A DNA stretch of 8,415 bases from Comamonadaceae bacterium (GCA_947374705.1 CANCDA010000108.1:1-8415); one strand, 5' to 3'; counted from the first letter of the stretch, positions 1 to 5,901 are shown. Translations and numbers: made by a program. The notes: a model not told the origin generated them from the sequence alone.

Positions 1-1
1 T

Positions 2-1681
2 CTCAATTTGAACGAGCCTCATCGTTCGGAACGATCAATGCAACAGCATGGTGACCTAAATCATCAGCCATCTGTCTTTGAGGTAACGCTGCGAACACAG
101 TTTTCCGAACTTAGACGGATGATTGGCTCCCCCCAAGTTTATCTACCACTAAAACTCAAATTTGGAGACATGGCAGAGGCCTTCATATCGGAGCAGATGC
201 TCGCATTTTTAAAAAAGGACGAACTGCTCCGTATCACTTCAATATTTGGCAGCGGTGCGGACAGTGTCAGTGTTATGAGTGGTGTCCTCGTCGGAGGTGT
301 TGCTAGTAGACATAACGCAACTCATTTACACGCAGCGCTTATTCAGTTTGTACCAAATAGTCAAAATCCTCAAATTCATACATCAAACTATGCCGGCAAT
401 CAAACAGAGATAGGAAACTACGGTCAACTTTTTAGACCGCGTATCTACCGCTTTAGCGCTCAAAGGAGACCGGGTACACGATACCCCGCACAAGGAACTG
501 CTGCCCTCGACAGGGAAGCAACCAATTTACCCTTTTGCATCAATCATCTTCAATCAAATGATGCACATGGGCATCGCGTCCTTTGTGGCTGGATAAATCG
601 AATTTTCCCTAGCATTAAGTGGGTTCAAGCCCCGTACAAGGAAAATAATTTTGAATTATTTTGCCTTCCTCAACTGCCAGAAGCACGAAGAGACGACCTC
701 GCAACGCCCTTGTCGCGCATGGGGGCGGGCATAGGCAATGTCATTGCCATGCTCTACGTAGTGCTCACCTCGCGTGAACCTCAGGTGATTGCCATTGACG
801 AGCCCAATGCGTTTTTGCATCCTCGGGCGCTGCGCGAATTGCTCGCGATACTTGAGTCAGAAGGCAAGCAACATCAATTCATCCTCACGGCCCACTCGGC
901 CGATGTGTTGACGGCAGTCAACACACGCACCATCTCTCTGCTTGATTTTGATGGCGTGGCCACTACGGTGCAGCAAGTCGGCCCGAAAGACCTGCACGCT
1001 CTTCGTGGCGGTCTGGCTGAACTGGGCATCCGCATGACTGACCTTCACGCCAAAGATCGCGTTTTCTGGGTAGAGGGTCAAACCGAAGAGCTGGTTATGC
1101 CCGAGCTTCTCCGCTGGGCATGCCCTGAAGTGGCTGCGGGCACGTCTGTGCTGCGGGTTGAGCGCACCGGAACCTTCTCGAAAAAGGGGCTGAACCCAGA
1201 AGAAATAGCCCAAATTTATGAGCGACTTTCATCCTCATCTGCGCTGGTTCCACCTATGGTTTGCATTTTGTTGGACAGAGAAAATCGCACCGCTGAAAGC
1301 CGTGAAAGCATCGAAAAATCGTCACTAGGAAAACTTCGATTTTTGGATCGAAAGATGCTGGAAAATTACCTGCTCCACCCTGGCGCTGTGGCGGCTGCTA
1401 TTGAAGAACTAGAACAAACAACCAGCGTCGATGCTGTGCGTGAAAAGCTGTGCGGCGTGCTTTGCGTACCAGACCTTGCGAGCGACCTTTCAGGCTTGGA
1501 TGCCGCTCAAGCACTTGAATCGGTTTTTTCTGATCTCTCAGACGCTGCGATTGAGTTCAGAAAAACACGAGACGTTCCGGTTTTGGTGGCATGGATTCTT
1601 GAAAACGAGCCTGAATTCCTCGCGCCACTCCGCACATGCCTGCGAAGGTCCTTTGGTCTGCAAGACTGGTCAGAACGCTAG
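2..1681 (+). CDS. OLD-like AAA ATPase with C-terminal TOPRIM domain, 5'-truncated
   Basis: The frame is open to the left edge, so the start is missing; in-frame TTG (8) and ATG (38) codons are unlikely real starts because the Walker A loop, which must precede the visible parts, is absent. Numbering from the codon at 8, I see an ABC-type signature LSRMGAG (235-241), a Walker B strand ending in IDEP with D264/E265, and an H-loop ILTAHSAD with H296. A TOPRIM-like domain follows: EGQTEE (first acid E356), then LLDREN (D423, E425), then the LENYLL segment (E452-Y454) typical of OLD-family proteins. This domain order is that of overcoming-lysogenisation-defect ATP-dependent nucleases, which often serve in phage defence; action on DNA is known for the family and inferred here. 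The usual DxD acid pair reads DxE. The first ~700 bases are AT-rich (601-660 is 20/60 GC; 721-780 is 36/60). It converges on the antitoxin gene 31 bases away. Confidence 0.85.
   Translation, partial: LNLNEPHRSERSMQQHGDLNHQPSVFEVTLRTQFSELRRMIGSPQVYLPLKLKFGDMAEAFISEQMLAFLKKDELLRITSIFGSGADSVSVMSGVLVGGVASRHNATHLHAALIQFVPNSQNPQIHTSNYAGNQTEIGNYGQLFRPRIYRFSAQRRPGTRYPAQGTAALDREATNLPFCINHLQSNDAHGHRVLCGWINRIFPSIKWVQAPYKENNFELFCLPQLPEARRDDLATPLSRMGAGIGNVIAMLYVVLTSREPQVIAIDEPNAFLHPRALRELLAILESEGKQHQFILTAHSADVLTAVNTRTISLLDFDGVATTVQQVGPKDLHALRGGLAELGIRMTDLHAKDRVFWVEGQTEELVMPELLRWACPEVAAGTSVLRVERTGTFSKKGLNPEEIAQIYERLSSSSALVPPMVCILLDRENRTAESRESIEKSSLGKLRFLDRKMLENYLLHPGAVAAAIEELEQTTSVDAVREKLCGVLCVPDLASDLSGLDAAQALESVFSDLSDAAIEFRKTRDVPVLVAWILENEPEFLAPLRTCLRRSFGLQDWSER
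21..35. repeat. 15-bp palindrome near the left edge
   Basis: ATCGTTC (21-27) and GAACGAT (29-35) are exact reverse complements around one G. It lies within the open frame of the ATPase, 2 bases before an in-frame ATG at 38. The repeat is directly visible; whether it is an operator or chance cannot be told without the upstream sequence. Confidence 0.4.
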
Positions 1682-1712
1682 ACACGAGCGACTACAGTTC
1701 CCTCTTTTTACT

Positions 1713-2033
1713 TCAAGCCGCAACCGAATGCGCCTCAAGACTCACATTCAGCCGATCTCTAACCGCCCGAAAAATCGCGGCCAGATTGTCCATGCTGGGG
1801 TTGCCTGTAGGGGACAACATGCGGTGCAGACTCTTGCTGGGCTTGGCCGTCAAGGTGGCGAGTTGCTCAAACCCGATCGTCGCGTTAATCAGGTCGCGCA
1901 AGATGAGGCGTGCCGTTTCCGGCTCACCGTTTAAGAACAAGGTGGCCGCCTCGTCCAGCAGCGCTTGTGCAAACGCCGCATCGCGCTCCACGCGCTCCAG
2001 TACGGTTTCTTTGAAATGCCGTGTGAGTGCCAT
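1713..2033 (-). CDS. HigA-like antitoxin of a type II toxin-antitoxin pair
   Basis: This 106-residue protein matches from memory the antidote family paired with Gp49/HigB-like toxins: an N-terminal helical part rich in Glu and Ala (FAQALLDEAATLFLNGEPETA, residues about 22-42), the ARLILRDLINATIGFEQLA helix region, then a C-terminal helix-turn-helix of the XRE/HigA kind around residues 56-92 (core SKSLHRMLSPTGNPSMDNLA). Its expected jobs are to bind and block the toxin made by the gene just upstream and to repress the operon through the C-terminal DNA-binding part. The ATG at 2033 lies 3 bases after the toxin stop. An AAAGGT ribosome site overlaps the end of the toxin gene, so translation is probably coupled. 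The toxin-first order is that of higBA. No terminator is evident between its stop and the convergent ATPase gene (31 bases). Confidence 0.87.
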   Translation of the reverse strand: MALTRHFKETVLERVERDAAFAQALLDEAATLFLNGEPETARLILRDLINATIGFEQLATLTAKPSKSLHRMLSPTGNPSMDNLAAIFRAVRDRLNVSLEAHSVAA

Positions 2034-2036
2034 GAT

Positions 2037-2396
2037 TTAACCTTTCTGCTTTCCCGTCGGTGCTTTGCTGGTCAATGATTTTTTGCGCGCCTTGTATTCC
2101 AACAACAAGGCCTTGGCCCGATCTATGTCACGTTGTTGACCACGCTTGGTGCCACCGCCAAATAGCACGATGAGCGTTTCGCCGTCTTGCGCCAAGTAAA
2201 TGCGATAGCCTGGCCCCCAGTCGATGATGTACTCGCCCAAGCCATCAAACCATTTGATGTTGGAGGTGTTGCCAAGCGTCATGCGCAGTTTTGCGGTCGT
2301 TACCTTGGCAGCCGCTTGAGCGTCTAGGCCATCAAACCACTTTTTATAGGGATTCGATTCGTCTTCTCGGATGTACTCTTCGACACTGATAGTCAT
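2037..2396 (-). CDS. RelE/ParE-superfamily toxin (Gp49/HigB-like addiction module killer)
   Basis: Small basic toxin, 119 residues from the ATG at 2396. Family features visible in order: the N-terminal strand ISVEEYIRED, the helix containing KKWFDGLDAQAAAKV, the segment KLRMTLGNTSNIKWFDGLGEY, then the strands IIDWGPGYRIYLAQDG and LIVLFGGGTKRGQQRDI, and a final basic helix ALLLEYKARKK. This is the pattern of TIGR02683-type 'addiction module killer' proteins; related HigB and RelE toxins are ribosome-dependent mRNA interferases, so that activity is inferred, not shown. An upstream in-frame ATG at 2423 would add nine residues, but it sits in the outer arm of the operator palindrome; the family normally begins close to the ISVEEY strand, so I prefer 2396. 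Neither start has a good Shine-Dalgarno. The C-terminal SLTSKAPTGKQKG tail runs past the usual end. The antitoxin gene follows after 3 bases. Confidence 0.87.
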   Translation of the reverse strand: MTISVEEYIREDESNPYKKWFDGLDAQAAAKVTTAKLRMTLGNTSNIKWFDGLGEYIIDWGPGYRIYLAQDGETLIVLFGGGTKRGQQRDIDRAKALLLEYKARKKSLTSKAPTGKQKG

Positions 2397-2424
2397 GGCT
2401 AATGGTAACACATTAGTTACCATG
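2394..2424 (-). promoter_or_regulatory. Nested inverted-repeat operator of the toxin-antitoxin operon
   Basis: ATGGTAAC (2402-2409) is matched perfectly by GTTACCAT (2416-2423), with a 6-base spacer. A second, overlapping repeat, CTAATG (2399-2404) with CATTAG (2411-2416), is centred 5 bases away, and CATGG (2394-2398) pairs with CCATG (2420-2424). On the - strand the element covers the likely -10 region (ACTAAT, 2412-2417; a TTGATT lies 19 bases upstream at 2437-2442) and touches both candidate toxin start codons. Toxin-antitoxin complexes of the HigBA kind repress their own promoters through such palindromes, so this is most likely the autoregulatory site. The promoter hexamers are weak matches and are inference. 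Confidence 0.75.
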
Positions 2425-2539
2425 AGTTCGCCGCCGAATCAACCCGTCAGCATCGACGAGGTACGAGACTGAGCGCACCCTCAAAGCACATCGCCCCTTG
2501 GATGAACTAGGATGCGCCACAACAATACCTGGAGACAAA

Positions 2540-3541
2540 ATGCATCCTTCACCAACAAAATCATGGGTCGGTCTTTGCGCCCTGTTGCTCTTGAGCAACA
2601 GCCCTCAAACCCTCGCGCAGTCAGCTTCGCAGACCCAGGCGGATTACCCAAACCGCCCCATCCGCATGGTGGTGCCCTACGCTGCGGGCGGGCCGATGGA
2701 TTTCATTGGTCGCACGCTGGGGCAAAAGATGGCCCCCACGCTGGGTCAGAACTTTGTCATCGACAACCGCGTTGGCGCGGGTGGGGCCATTGGCACGGAT
2801 GCGGTGGCCAAGGCCGCGCCTGATGGCTACACGCTGCTCAACACCTCATCCAGCCACGCCAGCCTGCCAGTGGTGAGCAAGTCGCTGCCCTATAACCCGG
2901 TGAAAGACTTTGTGCCCATCACTTTGGTGGCCAGCAGTGTGGGCTTTGTGCTGGCGGCGCACCCCAGCGTGTCCGCGCGCAATCTGCAAGAGTTCATCGC
3001 CGACGCCAAAGCCCATCCCGGCAAATACAACTATGGCTCGGCAGGAATAGGTAACGTCATGCATTTCGCTGCCGAGTCCTTCAACGCCCGCGCAGGCACC
3101 AAACTCATCCATGTGCCCTACAAAGGTGTGAGCCAGGCGTTGACCGATTTGGTGGCCGGGCGCATTGAGGTGAGCTTTGGTGCGGCCACCGCGCTGCTGC
3201 CCATGATCAAGGCGGGCAAACTCAAGGCGCTGGCCATCACCGGCCCCGCGCGCTGGGATCAATTGCCCGATGTGCCCACCGTGAGCGAGGCGGGGCTACC
3301 CGGCTTTGTCTATACCCCCTGGTACGGCCTGTGGTACCCCGCAGGCACGCCCACCGAGTACGTGACGCGCCTGCAAAAAGACGTGGCCAAGGCCCTGCAA
3401 GACCCGGAGGTGAAGCGCCACTTTTCAGAACAAGGCTTTGTGGCCGTGGGGTCAACGTCGGTCGAGTTCGCCAAGGTGATTGCGGATGAGATGGAGATGA
3501 ACCGGCGGCTGGCGTTGAAGATTGACTTCACGGCGCAATAG
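2540..3541 (+). CDS. Bug-family (TctC-like) periplasmic solute-binding protein
   Basis: A 333-residue exported receptor of the tripartite tricarboxylate transporter family. I chose ATG 2540 over an in-frame TTG at 2498 because GGAG lies 5 bases upstream and the protein then starts with a signal peptide: K7, a hydrophobic run over residues 9-18, and a probable cut after TLA (24-26). The mature part starts with the family-typical YPNRPIRMVVPYAAGGPMD. Then come NRVGAGGAIGTDAVAKAAPDGYTLL (loop around the ligand pocket), YGSAGIGNVMHFAAE, HVPYKGVSQALTDLVAGRI and LPDVPTVSEAGLPGF, all in standard order and at full length. Members bind carboxylates and similar small acids; the ligand cannot be read from sequence. 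No TctA/TctB membrane genes are adjacent, the common situation for orphan Bug proteins of Burkholderiales. Its last 14 bases overlap the convergent adenosyltransferase gene. Confidence 0.93.
   Translation: MHPSPTKSWVGLCALLLLSNSPQTLAQSASQTQADYPNRPIRMVVPYAAGGPMDFIGRTLGQKMAPTLGQNFVIDNRVGAGGAIGTDAVAKAAPDGYTLLNTSSSHASLPVVSKSLPYNPVKDFVPITLVASSVGFVLAAHPSVSARNLQEFIADAKAHPGKYNYGSAGIGNVMHFAAESFNARAGTKLIHVPYKGVSQALTDLVAGRIEVSFGAATALLPMIKAGKLKALAITGPARWDQLPDVPTVSEAGLPGFVYTPWYGLWYPAGTPTEYVTRLQKDVAKALQDPEVKRHFSEQGFVAVGSTSVEFAKVIADEMEMNRRLALKIDFTAQ
2582..2601 (+). repeat. Perfect 9-bp inverted repeat within the Bug signal-peptide codons
   Basis: CTGTTGCTC (2582-2590) and GAGCAACAG (2593-2601) are exact reverse complements separated by TT. 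In mRNA this would give an 8-bp stem closed by a CUUG tetraloop, beginning 42 bases after the start codon, inside the hydrophobic core and cleavage region of the signal peptide. The repeat itself is directly visible; any effect on translation or mRNA stability is inference. Confidence 0.6.
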
Positions 3542-4133
3542 GATGGCTCGGCTCTGCGCCCGTTGACGACGCATCACCCTCGCGCGCCATGCGCTCACTC
3601 TTCCAGTAAACATCATCACCGCCGTTCACGCGGTTGAACACGCGCGCCAGCACAAACAGCAAATCGCTCAAGCGGTTCAAGTACTGGCGTGGCGTGGCTT
3701 TCAAGGTCTCTTGGCCCTCCAGCGCCACGATGCTGCGTTCGGCCCGGCGTGCCACGGTGCGGCACACATGCGCCTGAGCCGCTGCACGCGTGCCTGCGGG
3801 CAAGATGAACTCTTGCAGCCGGGGCAGCGTGGCGTTGAAGGTCTCCAGCGCTTGGTCCAGTGCCAGCACGGCGTCCGCCTTGAGCAACTCAAAACCGGGG
3901 ATGGACAGCTCACCGCCCAAATTGAAGAGCTGGTGTTGCACCTCGACCAGCACCGCACGCGCGGCGTCGGGCATGTCTTCGCACAACAGCACACCAATGT
4001 GGGAGTTGAGCTCGTCCACCTCGCCCATGGCGTGAACGCGCTGGCTGCTTTTGGAGACCCGGGTGTTGTCCCCCAGGCCGGTGGTGCCGTCATCACCCGT
4101 GCGGGTGGAGATTTGTGTGAGGCGATTGCCCAT
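3528..4133 (-). CDS. ATP:cob(I)alamin adenosyltransferase, PduO type
   Basis: A 201-residue enzyme that moves the adenosyl group of ATP to cob(I)alamin, making coenzyme B12 (adenosylcobalamin). The N-terminal ATP loop TRTGDDGTTGLGD (residues 10-22) is the family signature. DELNSHIGVLL (40-50), LFNLGGEL (69-76), FILPAG (109-114), the Arg/Glu active-site helix RRAER (129-133) and YLNRLSDLLFVLARVFNR (151-168) follow in the normal order. PduO/MMAB proteins are cytosolic trimers of five-helix bundles. The open frame continues upstream to 4448, but that part lies antisense to the dehydrogenase and has no family match; ATG 4133 gives the usual N-terminus and has AAGGG 6 bases upstream. Divergent from the dehydrogenase gene by 27 bases. 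No other cobalamin gene is in the window and there is no room for a B12 riboswitch in the leader, so it may serve salvaged cobalamin. Confidence 0.94.
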   Translation of the reverse strand: MGNRLTQISTRTGDDGTTGLGDNTRVSKSSQRVHAMGEVDELNSHIGVLLCEDMPDAARAVLVEVQHQLFNLGGELSIPGFELLKADAVLALDQALETFNATLPRLQEFILPAGTRAAAQAHVCRTVARRAERSIVALEGQETLKATPRQYLNRLSDLLFVLARVFNRVNGGDDVYWKSERMAREGDASSTGAEPSHPIAP

Positions 4134-4160
4134 GATGCGCCCTTGGTAGAAAATACGATT
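4134..4160. promoter_or_regulatory. 27-bp divergent promoter region, adenosyltransferase / dehydrogenase
   Basis: Only 27 bases separate the two start codons, so the two promoters must overlap each other and the coding ends. On the - strand CATAAT (4158-4163, five of six matches to a -10 box) covers the dehydrogenase start and would give a leader of about 18-20 bases containing AAGGG. On the + strand TTGCCC (4126-4131), 17 bases, GAAAAT (4149-4154) is a weaker candidate and would start RNA at or near the ATG at 4161. These hexamer calls are by eye. Confidence 0.4.
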
Positions 4161-5588
4161 ATGAACGCACCCACCCCCTCCGCTCACCTCTTGCCTGCCC
4201 TGCATGCCCGCGCTGTGCCGCAAGCTTTGATCGACGCACTTAAAACGCGCTTCGGCGAGCGCTGCTCCACCGCCCAAGTCGTGCGCGAACAGCATGGCCG
4301 CGACGAATCGGCTTACACCACCGTGCCGCCGCCCGCCGCTGTGGTGTTTGCCGAATCCACCACCGATGTGGCCGACGCGGTGACGCTGGCCAGCCAGCAC
4401 AGCGTGCCGGTGATTCCCTTTGGTGTGGGCTCCTCGCTGGAGGGCCACCTACTGGCCGTGCAGGGCGGCATCAGCATTGACGTAAGCCGCATGAACCAGC
4501 TGGTGAGCGTGAATGCCGACGACCTGACCGTCACCGTGCAACCCGGCGTGACGCGCAAGCAGCTCAACGAATCCATCAAGGACACCGGCCTGTTCTTCCC
4601 GATCGACCCCGGCGCGGATGCGTCCATTGGCGGCATGAGCGCCACGCGCGCCAGCGGCACCAACGCCGTGCGCTACGGCACCATGCGCGAGAACGTGCTG
4701 GCTTTAGAGGTGGTCACGGCCAGCGGCGAGGTCATCCGCACCGGCACGCGCGCCAAAAAATCAGCCGCCGGCTATGACTTGACACGCCTGATGGTGGGCA
4801 GTGAAGGCACGCTGGGCGTGATGACCGAAATCACCCTGCGGCTCTACCCCTTGCCCGAAGCGATTTCGGCGGCAGTGTGCTCCTTCCCCAGCATCGAGGC
4901 CGCGGTGCGCACCACCATCCAGGTGATCCAGATGGGCATCCCGATTGCTCGCGTGGAGCTGATTGACGTGAACACAGTGCGCATGGTCAACGCGCACAGC
5001 AAACTCGGCTTGCGTGAAGAGCCGATGCTGCTGATGGAGTTCCACGGCTCACCCGCCAGCGTGCAAGAGCAAGCTGAGACCGTGCAGGCCCTGGCCAGCG
5101 AACACGGCGGCCAAGCCTTTGAATGGGCCAGCACACCCGAGGCGCGCACCAAGCTGTGGACGGCTCGGCACAACGCCTACTTCGCCGCCATTCAAAGCAA
5201 GCCCGGCTGCCGCGCCATCAGCACCGACACCTGCGTGCCGATCTCGCGCCTGGCGGATTGCCTGCTCGACTCCGTGGCCGAGGCTGACGCCAGTGGCATT
5301 CCTTACTTTTTGGTGGGCCACGTGGGCGACGGCAACTTCCACTTCGGCTACCTGATTGACCCGGACAAGCCCGAGGAACGCGAAACCGCCGAAGCGCTGA
5401 ACCACAAGCTGGTAGAACGCGCGCTGCGGTTGGAGGGCACCTGCACCGGCGAGCACGGCGTGGGTCTGCACAAGATGGGCTTTTTGCTAGCCGAAACGGG
5501 TGAGGGTGCTGTGGCCATGATGCGCGCCATCAAGCAGGCGCTGGACCCGAAAAATATCATGAATCCGGGGAAGATTTTCAGCAATTGA
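4161..5588 (+). CDS. FAD-linked D-lactate dehydrogenase, LDHD/GlcD family
   Basis: A 475-residue flavoprotein of the FAD-binding 4 / FAD-oxidase C family. The FAD-binding PCMH domain includes VIPFGVGSSLEGH (about 84-96) and DPGADASIGGMSATRASGTNAVRYG (149-173). AKKSAAGYDLTRLMVGSEGTLG follows as the second flavin segment. The substrate domain carries LWTARHNAYFA, TDTCVPISRL, the metal/substrate motif HVGDGNFHFG (H387, H394) and CTGEHGVG (E431, H432), ending in NIMNPGKIF. These segments follow the eukaryotic mitochondrial LDHD closely, so oxidation of D-lactate or related D-2-hydroxy acids to 2-oxo acids, with electrons passed to cytochrome c or quinones, is the best guess; glycolate is a less likely substrate. 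There is no signal peptide. Frame upstream stays open to 3711, but that part is antisense to the adenosyltransferase gene; ATG 4161 starts a normal-length protein. It lacks a clear Shine-Dalgarno and may be leaderless. Confidence 0.92.
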   Translation: MNAPTPSAHLLPALHARAVPQALIDALKTRFGERCSTAQVVREQHGRDESAYTTVPPPAAVVFAESTTDVADAVTLASQHSVPVIPFGVGSSLEGHLLAVQGGISIDVSRMNQLVSVNADDLTVTVQPGVTRKQLNESIKDTGLFFPIDPGADASIGGMSATRASGTNAVRYGTMRENVLALEVVTASGEVIRTGTRAKKSAAGYDLTRLMVGSEGTLGVMTEITLRLYPLPEAISAAVCSFPSIEAAVRTTIQVIQMGIPIARVELIDVNTVRMVNAHSKLGLREEPMLLMEFHGSPASVQEQAETVQALASEHGGQAFEWASTPEARTKLWTARHNAYFAAIQSKPGCRAISTDTCVPISRLADCLLDSVAEADASGIPYFLVGHVGDGNFHFGYLIDPDKPEERETAEALNHKLVERALRLEGTCTGEHGVGLHKMGFLLAETGEGAVAMMRAIKQALDPKNIMNPGKIFSN

Positions 5589-5648
5589 ATTCAGGTGCCT
5601 AGTCCGTTTGGATGATGACAGTTGGCGTTTTTTGTCGCATCATGACCC

Positions 5649-5669
5649 CGTGCCCCCAAATCAGGCACG
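5649..5669. repeat. Inverted repeat 1 upstream of the small exported peptide gene
   Basis: CGTGCC (5649-5654) and GGCACG (5664-5669) are exact reverse complements around a 9-base loop. It lies 60 bases past the dehydrogenase stop and 5 bases before a second inverted repeat. There is no T-run after it, so it is not a typical terminator. Role unknown. Confidence 0.5.
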
Positions 5670-5674
5670 TGTTT

Positions 5675-5699
5675 CCGCAGGTACGCGTTGTTCCTGCGG
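5675..5699. repeat. Inverted repeat 2: operator or hairpin ahead of the peptide gene
   Basis: CCGCAGG (5675-5681) and CCTGCGG (5693-5699) are perfect 7-base arms with an 11-base interval. If the TATATG at 5704-5709 is the -10 box of the small gene, the repeat covers its -35 region, which suits a repressor or activator site. Alternatively it is an RNA hairpin; the TCTTTATAT tail is only a weak terminator tract for the dehydrogenase transcript. Confidence 0.5.
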
Positions 5700-5733
5700 T
5701 CTTTATATGTGTGTTCTTTCAAGGAGTGTCATC

Positions 5734-5880
5734 ATGAAAAAATATTTTGTTGCAGCCCTATTGTTGTCACTGAGCAGCCTGAGTTTTGCTGCGGGATGCT
5801 GGCAAAACGGAAAATACGTGCAGTGCGTGAAGAACATGGAAACCGGCCCGACGACTTCGGAGCACGCCAACGCACTTTGA
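5734..5880 (+). CDS. Small exported peptide with two cysteines, function unknown
   Basis: A 48-residue protein that I do not recognise. The start at 5734 is well supported: AAGGAG sits 7 bases upstream, and the translated N-terminus is a textbook signal peptide, with K2-K3, a hydrophobic stretch over residues 5-18 (FVAALLLSLSSLSF) and a likely cut after FA at residue 19. The mature part would be about 29 residues: AGCWQNGKYVQC followed by a polar tail ending in HANAL. C22 and C31 could form one disulfide in the periplasm. C22 is not a good lipobox cysteine because position -3 is Ala, not Leu, so lipidation is unlikely though not excluded. An upstream in-frame ATG at 5608 would give 90 residues but spoils the signal peptide and runs through both inverted repeats. 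A strong terminator follows 21 bases after the stop, so the gene forms its own unit. Confidence 0.68.
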   Translation: MKKYFVAALLLSLSSLSFAAGCWQNGKYVQCVKNMETGPTTSEHANAL

Positions 5881-5901
5881 TTCCATCAGGGTCAATCGTT
5901 C

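Noticed and set aside
1431..2040. Plus-strand frames spanning the ATPase end and the antitoxin gene
   Set aside because: They overlap two well-supported genes and show no recognisable domain.
2498..2526. Bug gene promoter TTGGAT-N17-AACAAT
   Set aside because: The hexamers match poorly and the predicted RNA start would fall on the ribosome binding site GGAG at 2531-2534.
2582..2601. LexA box reading of CTGT...ACAG
   Set aside because: The spacing is 12 bases, not the 8 of the classic LexA site, and it lies within a coding region.
3711..4160. N-terminal extension of the dehydrogenase frame back to 3711
   Set aside because: It is antisense to the adenosyltransferase gene; the protein is full length from 4161.
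4134..4160. Cobalamin riboswitch ahead of the adenosyltransferase
   Set aside because: Only 27 bases are available before the divergent coding region, far too short, and no B12-box pattern was seen.
4134..4448. N-terminal extension of the adenosyltransferase frame up to 4448
   Set aside because: The extra 105 residues are antisense to the dehydrogenase, have no family match, and the start at 4133 gives the normal PduO N-terminus with a ribosome site.
5612..5643. Imperfect hairpin ATGATG/CATCAT as a dehydrogenase terminator
   Set aside because: The stem is short with a bulge, and the T-run lies in the loop, not after the stem.
5664..5674. Half-parS-like sequence CACGTGTTTC
   Set aside because: The consensus parS has TGTTTCACGTGAAACA; here only the CACGTG centre fits, with wrong flanks on both sides.
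5608..5733. Longer 90-residue version of the small peptide starting at 5608
   Set aside because: It would bury the signal peptide in the middle, lacks a ribosome site and would run through both inverted repeats.
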